Of a DNA stretch of 64,000 nt, positions 33,436 through 41,053 are shown piece by piece. The stretch lies in NCBI RefSeq assembly GCF_028473645.1, contig NZ_CP097269.1:3118001-3182000 (forward strand), written 5' to 3'. The notes beneath the pieces are model-generated. The model did no database searches. It was given only the letters and a program-made list of their open reading frames with translations, and was not told the origin of the DNA. A program made the position numbers and the translations under genes. The first letter of the stretch is position 1. Every line of letters begins with the position of its first letter. The stretch comes from Acidovorax sp. GBBC 1281. GTDB lineage: Bacteria > Pseudomonadota > Gammaproteobacteria > Burkholderiales > Burkholderiaceae_C.

Positions 33436-33864
33436 ATGCGCAATTTCGACATCAACGAGGTGCTGGACCTCATCAAAAACCGCCAAGGCCTGAAATCCGA
33501 TTACAAGCTTGGGCTCTACCTTGGGATCACGAATGGCAGCGTGCGGAACTTCCGCCACGGGCGATCCCTGCCCGACGAGCGAATTTGTAAATTGCTGGCC
33601 GCTGCAGCCGGCATTGACCCCCTGATCCTGGCCGCCCAGGTACAGGCCCAGCGCAGCAAAACCGAAGAGGCCCGAAGCCTTTGGGAGCAGATCGCGGAGC
33701 GGCTGCAGATGGCCGCTCAGGGTGCCGTGGCTGCAGTTTTTGCAGTGGCAATTGCTATCGGGTTGATAGCACAGAGTGCTGATGAATCCTGGGCTGGCGA
33801 GGTGCCGACTCCCAAGATTCAGGAGTCCGCAGTCTATACATCGTATCTAGTCAGGAGATATTAA
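33436..33864 (+). CDS. DUF3693-like phage repressor, 3' end altered by integration
   Basis: This is a phage-type regulator of the kind found in filamentous and corticovirus-like elements. Residues 1-60 hold a helix-turn-helix (MRNFDINEVLDLIKNRQG, then LGLYLGITNGSVRNFRHGRSLPDERI). A charged helix and one hydrophobic segment (~97-112) follow. AAGGGGA precedes the ATG at 33,436. The gene crosses the attachment core. The integrated form has 142 residues and ends VYTSYLVRRY. In the circle the frame continues for 28 different residues (VMTMLFAALTLLMMTPNA and on) to 167, ending in ATGA coupling to the left-end HTH gene. Confidence 0.82.
   Translation: MRNFDINEVLDLIKNRQGLKSDYKLGLYLGITNGSVRNFRHGRSLPDERICKLLAAAAGIDPLILAAQVQAQRSKTEEARSLWEQIAERLQMAAQGAVAAVFAVAIAIGLIAQSADESWAGEVPTPKIQESAVYTSYLVRRY
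33835..33852. repeat. attR core of the provirus
   Basis: This exact copy of the 18-bp core at 22,027-22,044 lies inside the 3' end of the repressor-like gene. Its last base is followed immediately by the AGGAGATAT Shine-Dalgarno of the 56-codon ICE gene. Confidence 0.85.
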
Positions 33865-33867
33865 AAA

Positions 33868-34038
33868 ATGGGATCAATATCCCGACAGATCGATGAAGAT
33901 AAAAGCATTTGCGACTACCTCCGCGCTGAATCGCACGGTGTGGACTGTAGGTGCATCCAGCTAGCCGTGTCAATCGTCGAACCGCTGGCTTTGTGTCAAG
34001 ACGATTCTTTTCTGACTTCAAACTTACTCGGTGTGTGA
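33868..34038 (+). CDS. Short ICE gene just outside the provirus, 56 residues
   Basis: The product starts MGSISRQIDEDKSICDYLRA and ends LTSNLLGV. It has AGGAGATAT upstream and reads towards the relaxase gene, which is on the other strand. In the empty site its ribosome-binding region joins the sequence now at 21,968-22,044, so the provirus separated it from its promoter. No family is recognised. Confidence 0.55.
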   Translation: MGSISRQIDEDKSICDYLRAESHGVDCRCIQLAVSIVEPLALCQDDSFLTSNLLGV

Positions 34039-34045
34039 TGGTTGA

Positions 34046-36649
34046 TCACTCCAACTTGAGTACCGGGTTCGGTGGCGGCACCGGCACGACCCAGCGGTCC
34101 GGTTCGGACAGCACGACGGCAGCGAGCCGCCCGACGCTGGCGCCGCCGCGGCCCACGACCTGGTAGCGCAGGATGTTCACGCGGCCCTTGCCCTGGCCCG
34201 ACGTCATGCGGTGCCAGCCGGCCTTGATGAGCTCCCGTTGCACCTGCAGGCCCATGGCATCCGCTTGATCGGCGGGCCCGGTTTCACGGGCATAGAGCTT
34301 GAAGATCAACGGCGACACGAGCGCCATGCCTTCCTCCACGAAATGCACGGCGGCGCCGGTTTCGTTGTGCTTGATCTCCCGGCTGGCCAAGCCGTTTTGA
34401 AGCCAGCGCATGAAGGCGATGGCGACCTCGCTGGGCTCGACCTTGCGGGCGGCCGCTTCGTGGGGCAGCTCGGGCAGGTGCGGCGCCAAGACCACGGGCA
34501 TGGGCTGAGTGCGCGCCGAAGTCTCAGGGGCCGAGCCGAACAGCGGACGCACGAAGCTGGCCTCGGGCCGCTGCGGGGGCGTGGCCGTCGATGGCGCCGT
34601 GTCACGCGGGGACGCCAGCGTCGGTGCCGCTGCGGGCACCTTCGACGTTGATGCATCCTTGGATTTGGGCGCGGGCTGTTCCGGTGCAGGCGCTGCAGGT
34701 GCTTGCTTGCCGTTCGGCGTTGGCGCATTCTTGGGCGCCGCCGGCGGTGGCCTGGATGGTGCTGCCGGCACGCCGGGCCGCACCGGCGCGGGCGCGGCGG
34801 TGCGCACGTCGTCGTCCTCGTCCAGCCATCCATCATCGACGTCGAAGCCATCGTCCTTGCCCCCGATGCGGATCACATCGTTCAAGGGCGGGAACGTGGG
34901 CTCTGGGCGTTGGGTTGCATTCGCCTGTGCAGGCGGTTTGGTTGCTACGGCAGCAGCTGGTGCTGGCGCAGTTGCCTGTGTGGCCGCTGCAGGATCTGCC
35001 GCAATCTCCTGCGCATTGCCGTTCGATGCAGGCTTGGGCTTTGGCCGGTTGAACGCCGGGGCCTTGAGCTGGTTCTCGTTGGGCTTTTGAGAAGTTGCCG
35101 CAGCCTTGGGCTTGTTGGGCTTTGATCCAGCTTCCGGCGTGTGGGATGCCGCAGGTTGGGGCGCTGGCGCGAGAGCTGCCGCATCCTTGTCGGGTTGCCT
35201 CGATGCACGCGCTGCATCAGCGCTTTCGGTGCCCTGCTGCACCGACACCTGCCCTGCCCCATCCTCCTGGTCGTCCTCTCCTGCTGCTTCATCCTTGCGC
35301 TTGTCCCGCACCACGATGCGGCCGGCCATCGGCTGGGGGTACTGGCTCGGATCGTCATAGAGCTTGGCCAGTGGAAACCTCAGCATGGTCAGCGAGTGGC
35401 TGTAACCTGCCGCAGCCATGTCCTGCGGCGTTGCGGCAGCTTCCTGTGGGCCTACTGCATTGCCTGCTTCATCCTGGGCCTGACCCTTCACCGTCACGTA
35501 CCAGATCGCCTGGCCGCTGTGCGGATTCACCTCGATGCAGCCGTACTCCTGCCAGGTGTCGAACAGCCGGTCGTTCTTGGCCTCGCCCGGTACGGCTTCC
35601 TCGGGGGCATGGTCCTTGATCCAGGTGCGCACGCCATCGGCAAGGCGCTTGGCCACGAACCACATCGAGCCGTCATGCACCCAGCCCGCCGCGCCGGAAC
35701 GGTTCAGCGGCAGCGCGGTGCCCGCGCGCAGCATGGCCTTCACCGCATTCATCAGCAGGTCGATGAGCGGGATCGCATTGCTGGTGGTGAACCGCGCCCG
35801 GCTGCCGTGCAGCAAAGCCCGCTGGGTCGATGCCTGATCGGCGCGGCCAACGATGCTCGCTACCAGCCCATCCTTCGTGCCCGAGAGGAAGCGGGTCAGC
35901 GCCTCCAGCGTCTGCGGCCGGCGAGCAAGAAACGTCACCGCCGTGGCCGGCGCGATCAGGCCCAGCAGCGTGACCGCCAGGCGCGAATGCGCGCCATAGT
36001 CCCTCGCGGATTTGGGGGCGAACTCCACGAGGTACTCTGCCGCCCTGCCCGGCTCGATCCGCGTCATCGGTCCCCCGATCGGATTCCACCGGGTGCGCTC
36101 CGTCGCCCCAGGCGTGCGCCACGTGACGCGCAGATCCGTCATCGGCTTGGCAATGTCGTGCAGCAGCGCGGAGAAGAACACCACGTAGGTCCACTCGTCG
36201 CGCTCCGCGTCGATCTGCTCGATGGGCGCGCCCTCGGGCAGGAAGTGCCCGTTGCGCCAGGTCATGGCAGCCAGGAGCATTTCCAGGGTGTGGGCCAGCA
36301 GCCCGCCCACATGCGCGTGGTGATGGGCCTCGGACGCCGGCATCAGCTGCACCATCTCTGCGTAGCGGTGGATCGCGGGCAGCAGATCGCGCTGCCACAC
36401 GCTTTGCGCCAGGCGCGACTGGCGCCACATGTCCTGCATGGCCTTGTCCGCGTTCACGCACACCAGCAGCTCATCGGCGGGCAACAGGCGCAGCCACCCT
36501 TGCTCGGAGCCCTCAACGGCGATGCGCCGTGGCGCGGTAGGCGCGGCCACGGCAAGCGCCGCAGCGGGAAGGGGTGCACGAGCGGGCACGCCCAGCATTC
36601 GGCCTGCATCGCCCCAGCGGCTGCGAAGCCATTCGAGCGATCGCTTCAT
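34046..36649 (-). CDS. MobH-type relaxase (TraI_2 family) of the ICE
   Basis: This protein should nick oriT and pilot ICE DNA in conjugation. From ATG 36,649 it has 867 residues. The N-terminal TraI_2 domain holds an HD-type metal site: AHHHAHVGGLLAHTLEM at ~108-124 and LLHDIAKP at ~162-169. A very long Pro/Ala/Lys linker (about 460-700) follows, then a C-terminal domain (FMRWLQNGLASREIKHNETGA, ending in a wHTH-like IKAGWHRM). The start overlaps the upstream stop (ATGA). This family is typical for SPI-7/ICEclc-type elements. Confidence 0.88.
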   Translation of the reverse strand: MKRSLEWLRSRWGDAGRMLGVPARAPLPAAALAVAAPTAPRRIAVEGSEQGWLRLLPADELLVCVNADKAMQDMWRQSRLAQSVWQRDLLPAIHRYAEMVQLMPASEAHHHAHVGGLLAHTLEMLLAAMTWRNGHFLPEGAPIEQIDAERDEWTYVVFFSALLHDIAKPMTDLRVTWRTPGATERTRWNPIGGPMTRIEPGRAAEYLVEFAPKSARDYGAHSRLAVTLLGLIAPATAVTFLARRPQTLEALTRFLSGTKDGLVASIVGRADQASTQRALLHGSRARFTTSNAIPLIDLLMNAVKAMLRAGTALPLNRSGAAGWVHDGSMWFVAKRLADGVRTWIKDHAPEEAVPGEAKNDRLFDTWQEYGCIEVNPHSGQAIWYVTVKGQAQDEAGNAVGPQEAAATPQDMAAAGYSHSLTMLRFPLAKLYDDPSQYPQPMAGRIVVRDKRKDEAAGEDDQEDGAGQVSVQQGTESADAARASRQPDKDAAALAPAPQPAASHTPEAGSKPNKPKAAATSQKPNENQLKAPAFNRPKPKPASNGNAQEIAADPAAATQATAPAPAAAVATKPPAQANATQRPEPTFPPLNDVIRIGGKDDGFDVDDGWLDEDDDVRTAAPAPVRPGVPAAPSRPPPAAPKNAPTPNGKQAPAAPAPEQPAPKSKDASTSKVPAAAPTLASPRDTAPSTATPPQRPEASFVRPLFGSAPETSARTQPMPVVLAPHLPELPHEAAARKVEPSEVAIAFMRWLQNGLASREIKHNETGAAVHFVEEGMALVSPLIFKLYARETGPADQADAMGLQVQRELIKAGWHRMTSGQGKGRVNILRYQVVGRGGASVGRLAAVVLSEPDRWVVPVPPPNPVLKLE

Positions 36650-37233
36650 GCGGGTGCCAGCAGGTAGCGGGACAGTTGCTCCAGCCATGGCCTGGATGCC
36701 GGGCGGCTGTCATCGACGCACAGCCAGTCCTCGTCTCCATGCGGCATCTCGATGAAGTCCAGCCAGCACTGCTCCAGCGGACTCCACAAGCACGCGGATG
36801 CCTCGGGCCGATGCTCGTTGCCCCACCAGGCGCGCACGCGCACCAGGTCCAGGGTCAGCAGATCCTGCACGATGGCAAGCCGGCGGGCGTGGGCCACCCG
36901 AACATCCAAACTTGCGGCAGCTTCACCGGGGATGCGGCAGACATGCCGGAGCAACACGTCGCGAACGCAGATGTTGGGTGCTTGCCAGTCCTCCAGGTGG
37001 CGCTCCAGCCCGTCGTAGCGGCCCAGCCATTGCAGCAGCCTGGAAGTCCAGCCGGCCAGGCCCAGCGAGGACAGATGCTGCACGATCGAGTAGACCGCGT
37101 GGGCGTGATCGAGCGCATCGCGGCCGGAGTGCGGCCATCCCGCGTTGGGGGCGGGGTTGCTGTGCTGCGCCCTCAGTCGCGGTTGCCGCGCAGGAGTGGG
37201 CGGCGAGAATTCAGGGTCCAGTGCTTCTTCCAT
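36646..37233 (-). CDS. ICE protein coupled to the relaxase, 195 residues
   Basis: From the ATG at 37,233 the product starts MEEALDPEFSPPTPARQPRL and carries HSGRDALDHAHAVYSIVQHL, a possible HD-like helix, and WLGRYDGLERHLEDWQAPN. No family is recognised. It overlaps the relaxase start by 4 bp, so the two are probably co-expressed for conjugation. The frame is open further upstream but without a credible start. Confidence 0.6.
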   Translation of the reverse strand: MEEALDPEFSPPTPARQPRLRAQHSNPAPNAGWPHSGRDALDHAHAVYSIVQHLSSLGLAGWTSRLLQWLGRYDGLERHLEDWQAPNICVRDVLLRHVCRIPGEAAASLDVRVAHARRLAIVQDLLTLDLVRVRAWWGNEHRPEASACLWSPLEQCWLDFIEMPHGDEDWLCVDDSRPASRPWLEQLSRYLLAPA

Positions 37234-37361
37234 GATGGCGCAGCACTGTATTGACGGCGGGCCAGGCAGGCCAGCGAGAACCCTGCGCGACATGGCGGAG
37301 GGTTTACGCTTGCCGACCCAGCTCCGTTCTGCTATGCGATTAAAACCAAGAAAGGGAATCA

Positions 37362-37781
37362 ATGCCGACCATGAAACAGTCGCCTGACATAAAGCAGCAG
37401 TTCGCTCAAACACTGCGACAGGCGATGGAAAACGCTGGCTATGCGCCCAAGCCCGCTGTGCTGCAGCGCGAGTTCAACAGCCGACACCCGGCCGACAAGC
37501 CGATCACGCTGCATGGCGTGCGCCGCTGGCTGATGGGAGAGACCATTCCCAGCTATCCCAAGCTGCAGGTGCTGTCCGATTGGTTGGGGGTGCCGGTGCA
37601 CGAACTCATGCATGGGGCCAAAAGCCCTTCGATCCAACCATCCAAACCGCCACGCCCCATGGCAACTGACGATCGCATCGCGGTCGAGGCATTTCTCAAT
37701 CTGCCAGCTGCTCCGCGACGCATTGCACGGGATGTGATACTCGCCATCGCCCGTGCGAACGAGGTCGGCAGAACCTCGTGA
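37362..37781 (+). CDS. XRE-type transcriptional regulator
   Basis: This 139-residue protein has an N-terminal DNA-binding region: IKQQFAQTLRQAMENAGY, then ITLHGVRRWLMGETIPSYPKLQVLSDWLGVPVHELM, a Cro/CI-like helix-turn-helix at ~15-85. The C-terminus is a short helical region. AAAGGGAATCA precedes the ATG. It is divergent from the relaxase operon, so it may control conjugation. Confidence 0.8.
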   Translation: MPTMKQSPDIKQQFAQTLRQAMENAGYAPKPAVLQREFNSRHPADKPITLHGVRRWLMGETIPSYPKLQVLSDWLGVPVHELMHGAKSPSIQPSKPPRPMATDDRIAVEAFLNLPAAPRRIARDVILAIARANEVGRTS

Positions 37782-37818
37782 TCGACCGGGTTCTACAAAC
37801 TACAAAAGGGAGTTTTCT

Positions 37819-38085
37819 ATGAGATTGAATCGTCTGGACTTGGCCGGCTTGTTGGGTGGTGCGATGCGTCCTGGGGCGGACATTGGTCCCGCCGACACGC
37901 AGTTGGAGGGCAGTTACCGGCGTGGCTATCAGCAAGCCATCGCCGAGGTGGCCGCGCAGATGCGCGCCGACCAGGACGTAACCCCGGAACTACTGGATGC
38001 CTGGGTGGAAGGCGTGCGCATGCAGTGGCGGCATGTCAGTCCCCTGCATCGCAAGATTCTTGCGCCGGCACTGATCGAGACCTGA
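37819..38085 (+). CDS. Small island protein, 88 residues, unknown
   Basis: MRLNRLDLAGLLGGAMRPGAD begins a mostly helical protein with a Tyr/Arg-rich centre (EGSYRRGYQQAIAEVAAQM) and a WVEGVRMQWRHVSP segment. AAAAGGGAGTT precedes the start. It follows the XRE gene by 37 bp and is probably in the same transcript. No family is recognised. Confidence 0.6.
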   Translation: MRLNRLDLAGLLGGAMRPGADIGPADTQLEGSYRRGYQQAIAEVAAQMRADQDVTPELLDAWVEGVRMQWRHVSPLHRKILAPALIET

Positions 38086-38150
38086 AATCGGGACACCGCC
38101 GAAAGGCGGCATCGATATACTGGTGTTTCATACAGTCATTGGAGAGCGCC

Positions 38151-38471
38151 ATGAACGCCATCGAAACCCGATACACGGTTGCCCTGCGCGACTGCCCCAC
38201 CCTGCCTGCGAGCGAGCGCATTGCGGCTGAGGCCGCCTACGCCCGCTCACTGGAACGCCTGCTTGGTGGACCGGAGGGCGTCGTGGACACCCTCGCATCC
38301 GTGCAACGCATTCAGGAGCAGGAGGACGATGATGCTTCGCCCGAAGCCCGCACTCGGGCCCTGGCGACGATCAACCGTTGGGCGAAGGCGGCTGCGGCAG
38401 CGCGCCAGGCCGGCTTCGCTGAGTTGCAAGGCGAGGCCGAGGACGGCTACTTCGAGGTCCGGCTGGACTGA
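38151..38471 (+). CDS. Small island protein, 106 residues, unknown
   Basis: MNAIETRYTVALRDCPTLPA begins a strongly helical acidic protein (ASERIAAEAAYARSLERLLGG, then DDDASPEARTRALATINRWAKA). GGAGAGCGCC precedes the ATG. The GTG of the next gene follows after 5 bp. No domain is recognised. Confidence 0.6.
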   Translation: MNAIETRYTVALRDCPTLPASERIAAEAAYARSLERLLGGPEGVVDTLASVQRIQEQEDDDASPEARTRALATINRWAKAAAAARQAGFAELQGEAEDGYFEVRLD

Positions 38472-38476
38472 CCACC

Positions 38477-38767
38477 GTGGACCAGATCGCCATCGCCATT
38501 CTGGGCGCAGCCGCCGCCTGGCTCTCGCAGTCCCGTGATCCAGCACAAGCGCGGTGGGCCTGCATCTTCGGGATGCTGGGCCAGCCCTTCTGGTTCTATG
38601 CCGCCTGGAAAGCCGATCAATGGGGCATCTTCGTGGTGTGCGTGCTGTATGCGATCGCCTGGATGCGGGGACTGTGGGTGCATTGGCTCTCGCCTCGGCT
38701 CACGACGGGCGTGGTGACGATCCAGATGGGAGCCTCTCACAACCCCATGTTTGACGAATCCGAATAG
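38477..38767 (+). CDS. Small membrane protein with IS-replaced C-terminus, 96 residues
   Basis: From GTG 38,477 the product reads MDQIAIAILGAAAAWLSQSR and has two further hydrophobic segments (FGMLGQPFWFYAAW and WGIFVVCVLYAIAWM). The IS5 element begins at 38,728 within the codons after VVTIQM. Without the IS and its AGAT duplication the frame would end APGRES. It now ends GASHNPMFDESE, supplied by the IS terminus. All membrane segments are kept, so the protein may still work. Confidence 0.7.
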   Translation: MDQIAIAILGAAAAWLSQSRDPAQARWACIFGMLGQPFWFYAAWKADQWGIFVVCVLYAIAWMRGLWVHWLSPRLTTGVVTIQMGASHNPMFDESE

Positions 38768-40009
38768 GGAGGAGTGGGCGCCAGTAGCCGTTTGAGCGTG
38801 ATGAGGCCCAGCAACGGTCTGCGCCTGGGTGCATGAGGGGCCTTGCAGGCCCGGTGGCTCAGGCTTTCACCGTTTGCAGGCGCACTTGTGCCTTGCCAGT
38901 GGCGGGCTTGAAGAAAGCATCCACGCCCCGATGCAGGAACCAGGCCAGTCGCTTCATGTTGTAGCAGGCGGCCATCATCGTCATCCCCACCGTGGCGCGC
39001 GCCTGTCCGATGGTGCGCACGAACTTGCCCCCCAGGTGGCGGATACCGGCGAACACGTGCTCCACCTTGGCTCGTTTCTTTGCGATGCGCTGGTTGCGCC
39101 CCTTCTGGCATTCGCTCTGTGGTCGGCCCGCCTGCGCACGGCGCTGCATCGCATCCACGAATCCCAGCACTTTCAGCATCTGGCACCTTTGGCGGCTCGG
39201 GTAGGCTTTGTCCGCATGCACTGCCCGCCCGGTGTTGTGCATGTCCAGCACCTCATCGAAGTGGTGCCCGTCGTGCTCGCTGGCCGTGCCCGTGGCGAGG
39301 CGGCGGATGAAGCCGTGCTTGAGGTCCACGCTCACGCTGAGCTTGTAGCCGAAGTGGCTTTTGCCGTGCTTCTTCGTGTGCGTGGCCTCCACATCCTTTT
39401 GCCTGCGTCGCGCTTGGCTCCAGTCCGGCTGCCCGCCTTGTGCCAGCGTTCGCCGCTCCTGCTGGCCGATGTGCTGTCGGGGCGCGGGCACCAGCGTGGC
39501 ATCAATGGCTTGCCCGCCCCGGGCGATGTAGCCGTGGCGCTGCAGTTGGGCATCCACCCCCTGGAACAAGGCCGTTGCCCCGCCCACGCCAAGGCGCTCG
39601 CCAAAGCGCCAGATCGTGTTGCGGTCCGGCACGTTCATCGCATCCTGCAACAGGCAAAACCGCTGGTAGCTCCCCCGGTCCAGCAACTGATACTCCATCT
39701 GCTCATCGGACAGGTTGTACAGCCGCTTCAACACCAGGATGCGCACCATCACCTCGGTGGGGTAGGCGGGCCGACCGCCCCGGCGGCCACCCCCGCGTTC
39801 GATCAAGGCATCCACCAGCCGGGCCAGTTCTGCGAAGTCGATGTGCCGCGCGATCACCTGCAGCGGATCGCCCACCTCATCTCTCTTGTGTTGGCGCGAG
39901 GCCTCAGCGAACAGGTCGAACTTCAGGGCGCTACGGGGAGTGATCATGGCAAAGGATGGAGCACGCATTCTCGATCAACAAGGGACCGGATGGGTTTTGA
40001 GAGGTTCCC
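38728..40009 (-). mobile_element. IS5-family (IS5 group) insertion sequence with 4-bp AGAT duplication
   Basis: Imperfect terminal repeats GGGAGCCTCTCACAACCCCA (left) and, as complement, GGGAACCTCTCAAAACCCAT (right) bound a 1282-bp element. AGAT occurs directly on both sides (38,724-38,727 and 40,010-40,013), the 4-bp target duplication expected for the group. It is intact and was inserted into the 3' end of the small membrane-protein gene. Confidence 0.9.
38859..39947 (-). CDS. IS5-family transposase
   Basis: From ATG 39,947 the product has 362 residues. The order of motifs follows E. coli IS5: GRPAYPTEVMVRILVLKRLYNLSDEQMEYQL, VPDRNTIWRF, GQAIDATLVPAP (first Asp), HADKAYPSRQ (second Asp) and KRAKVEHVFAGIR (Glu). 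It has no internal stop. An in-frame start at 39,968 is possible. Confidence 0.92.
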   Translation of the reverse strand: MITPRSALKFDLFAEASRQHKRDEVGDPLQVIARHIDFAELARLVDALIERGGGRRGGRPAYPTEVMVRILVLKRLYNLSDEQMEYQLLDRGSYQRFCLLQDAMNVPDRNTIWRFGERLGVGGATALFQGVDAQLQRHGYIARGGQAIDATLVPAPRQHIGQQERRTLAQGGQPDWSQARRRQKDVEATHTKKHGKSHFGYKLSVSVDLKHGFIRRLATGTASEHDGHHFDEVLDMHNTGRAVHADKAYPSRQRCQMLKVLGFVDAMQRRAQAGRPQSECQKGRNQRIAKKRAKVEHVFAGIRHLGGKFVRTIGQARATVGMTMMAACYNMKRLAWFLHRGVDAFFKPATGKAQVRLQTVKA

Positions 40010-40133
40010 AGATGGCTCCAGGGCGGGAGAGTTGATTGAGCAGCCATCCGACCAAAAATTTCCCTGTCGCTGTTCTTGTCTTGCAGTTGCTTTGTATATA
40101 CAATGTAGATACTCAATTGCATGGGGTGAAACT

Positions 40134-40376
40134 ATGAAATTAAGCATTCAGAAATGGGGCAATAGCGCGGCGCTTCGTCTACCGGTCGGTATGCTCTCCG
40201 CACTTGGGGCAAAGGTTGGGGATGCGTTTGAGGTCGATTTATCTGCCGGCCAAGTGCTCTTGCGAGTGGCCAAGCCACGTTATAAATTGGCTGATCTACT
40301 TGCAGAGATGCCAGAGCAACTTCCCCGTGTGGAAGGCTGGGACGCGATGACAGCGGTAGGTCTTGAGGTGATGTGA
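40134..40376 (+). CDS. MazE/PemI-type antitoxin
   Basis: This 80-residue AbrB-fold antitoxin (MKLSIQKWGNSAALRLPVGM, then LGAKVGDAFEVDLSAGQVLL) should bind DNA through the N-terminal swapped barrel and neutralise the toxin through its C-terminus. A TGTATATACA palindrome lies about 35 bp upstream and probably is the operator. The stop overlaps the toxin start (TGATG). Confidence 0.92.
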   Translation: MKLSIQKWGNSAALRLPVGMLSALGAKVGDAFEVDLSAGQVLLRVAKPRYKLADLLAEMPEQLPRVEGWDAMTAVGLEVM

Positions 40377-40720
40377 TGTTTATCCCGAATCGTGGTGACA
40401 TCGTGCACCTTGAATTTGACCCCGCATCAGGTAAAGAGATGAAGGGCAAGCACTACGCCTTGGTGCTCAGCTCTAAAGAATTCAATCGTCGAGGACTGGC
40501 GATGGTTTGCCCGATTAGTCAGGGAGCAGCTGAGTCGGCTAGGACCCACGGGACTTTGGTCTCATTGATGAATACAGGCACGGATACGCAGGGAACTGTG
40601 CATTGTCATCAGTTGAAATCGCTAGATTGGAAGGAGCGTCGCTTCAAACATAAAGAGACTGTTCCTGACGAGGTTATGGATGAGGTCAATGCCCGAGTGA
40701 GTGCAATTTTGTTTGATTAA
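40376..40720 (+). CDS. MazF/PemK-type mRNA endonuclease toxin
   Basis: This toxin would cleave single-stranded RNA. From ATG 40,376 it has 114 residues: FIPNRGDIVHLEFDPASGKEMKGKHYALVLS is the CcdB/PemK barrel start, MVCPISQG the next strand, and GTVHCHQLKSLDWKERRF carries the basic active-site region. A GTG at 40,373 is an alternative. With the antitoxin it forms an addiction module that probably stabilises the island. Confidence 0.93.
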   Translation: MFIPNRGDIVHLEFDPASGKEMKGKHYALVLSSKEFNRRGLAMVCPISQGAAESARTHGTLVSLMNTGTDTQGTVHCHQLKSLDWKERRFKHKETVPDEVMDEVNARVSAILFD

Positions 40721-40740
40721 AAATAAAATAAATTCGTACA

Positions 40741-40753
40741 CTGAATCAGGTTA
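40741..40753. repeat. Half copy of the parA-operator palindrome
   Basis: CTGAATCAGGTTA is identical to the left arm and the first two spacer bases of the palindrome at 21,908-21,934. The right arm is absent. It lies just behind the toxin stop, about 18.8 kb from parA. Confidence 0.5.
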
Positions 40754-40766
40754 CTCCACCCCTTTG

Positions 40767-40790
40767 GCCCGCCCCGTGCGGGCTTTTCTC
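40767..40790 (+). terminator. Terminator after the toxin-antitoxin module
   Basis: GCCCG-CCCCGTG-CGGGC is followed by TTTTCTC. It stands 46 bp after the toxin stop and fits an intrinsic terminator. The DNA from here to 40,942 holds no gene that I can support. Confidence 0.8.
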
Positions 40791-40942
40791 TTTCTGCTGC
40801 GACAGTGCTGCTTGGCCAGAGCTGAGGCAGGTCCCGACGCTTGGCGCTGAGGCAATTCGACGGTTGCCCGATCAGCCGGCGATAGGCTGACCCACCTCTA
40901 CGGAATATGGCTGAAATTCGCACATGTTGTATGTAGTATTTC

Positions 40943-41007
40943 GGCGCTGTTGCACAAATCGAATTGCAGACGGCATGACCCCAACCCCAGACGGACCTAT
41001 GCCACAG
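40943..41007 (-). mobile_element. 65-bp remnant of an IS903-group 3' terminus
   Basis: The DNA begins GGCGCTGTTGCACAAATCG and continues as the transposase-distal end of the IS903-group element up to GCCACAG. It is cut there by the left end of the next IS903 copy. It is the scar of an earlier copy. Confidence 0.85.
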
Positions 41008-41053
41008 GGCTTTGTTGCACAAATCGCGATGCTGATGCCCGTAGACTGACTGC

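Larger units (their letters stand above)
22027..33852. mobile_element. Tailless double jelly-roll (PM2/corticovirus-like) provirus, about 11.8 kb
   Basis: The element is delimited by an exact 18-bp direct repeat. It encodes a candidate double jelly-roll capsid protein (27,427), a packaging ATPase (28,542), an HUH replication initiator with two tyrosines (30,092), a lambda-R-like endolysin (24,274), a receptor-binding candidate (24,954) and many single-span membrane mini-proteins. It has no terminase, portal, tail or integrase gene. Size and gene set match tailless membrane-containing phages such as PM2 (about 10 kb). Filamentous phages lack an endolysin and a coat protein of this size. Joining the ends restores a longer regulator ORF, which confirms the borders. 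Confidence 0.85.

Noticed and set aside
22027..33852. Filamentous (inovirus) prophage
   Set aside because: Rep, a DUF3693-like regulator and small membrane proteins occur in inoviruses too. However, the ATPase lacks the Zot/pI membrane helix, there is an endolysin, and the main structural protein is a 279-residue beta protein rather than a short helical coat.
33868..34038. Remnant of an integrase just outside attR
   Set aside because: The 56-residue product has no R-H-R-Y or serine-recombinase segment and lies outside the element border.
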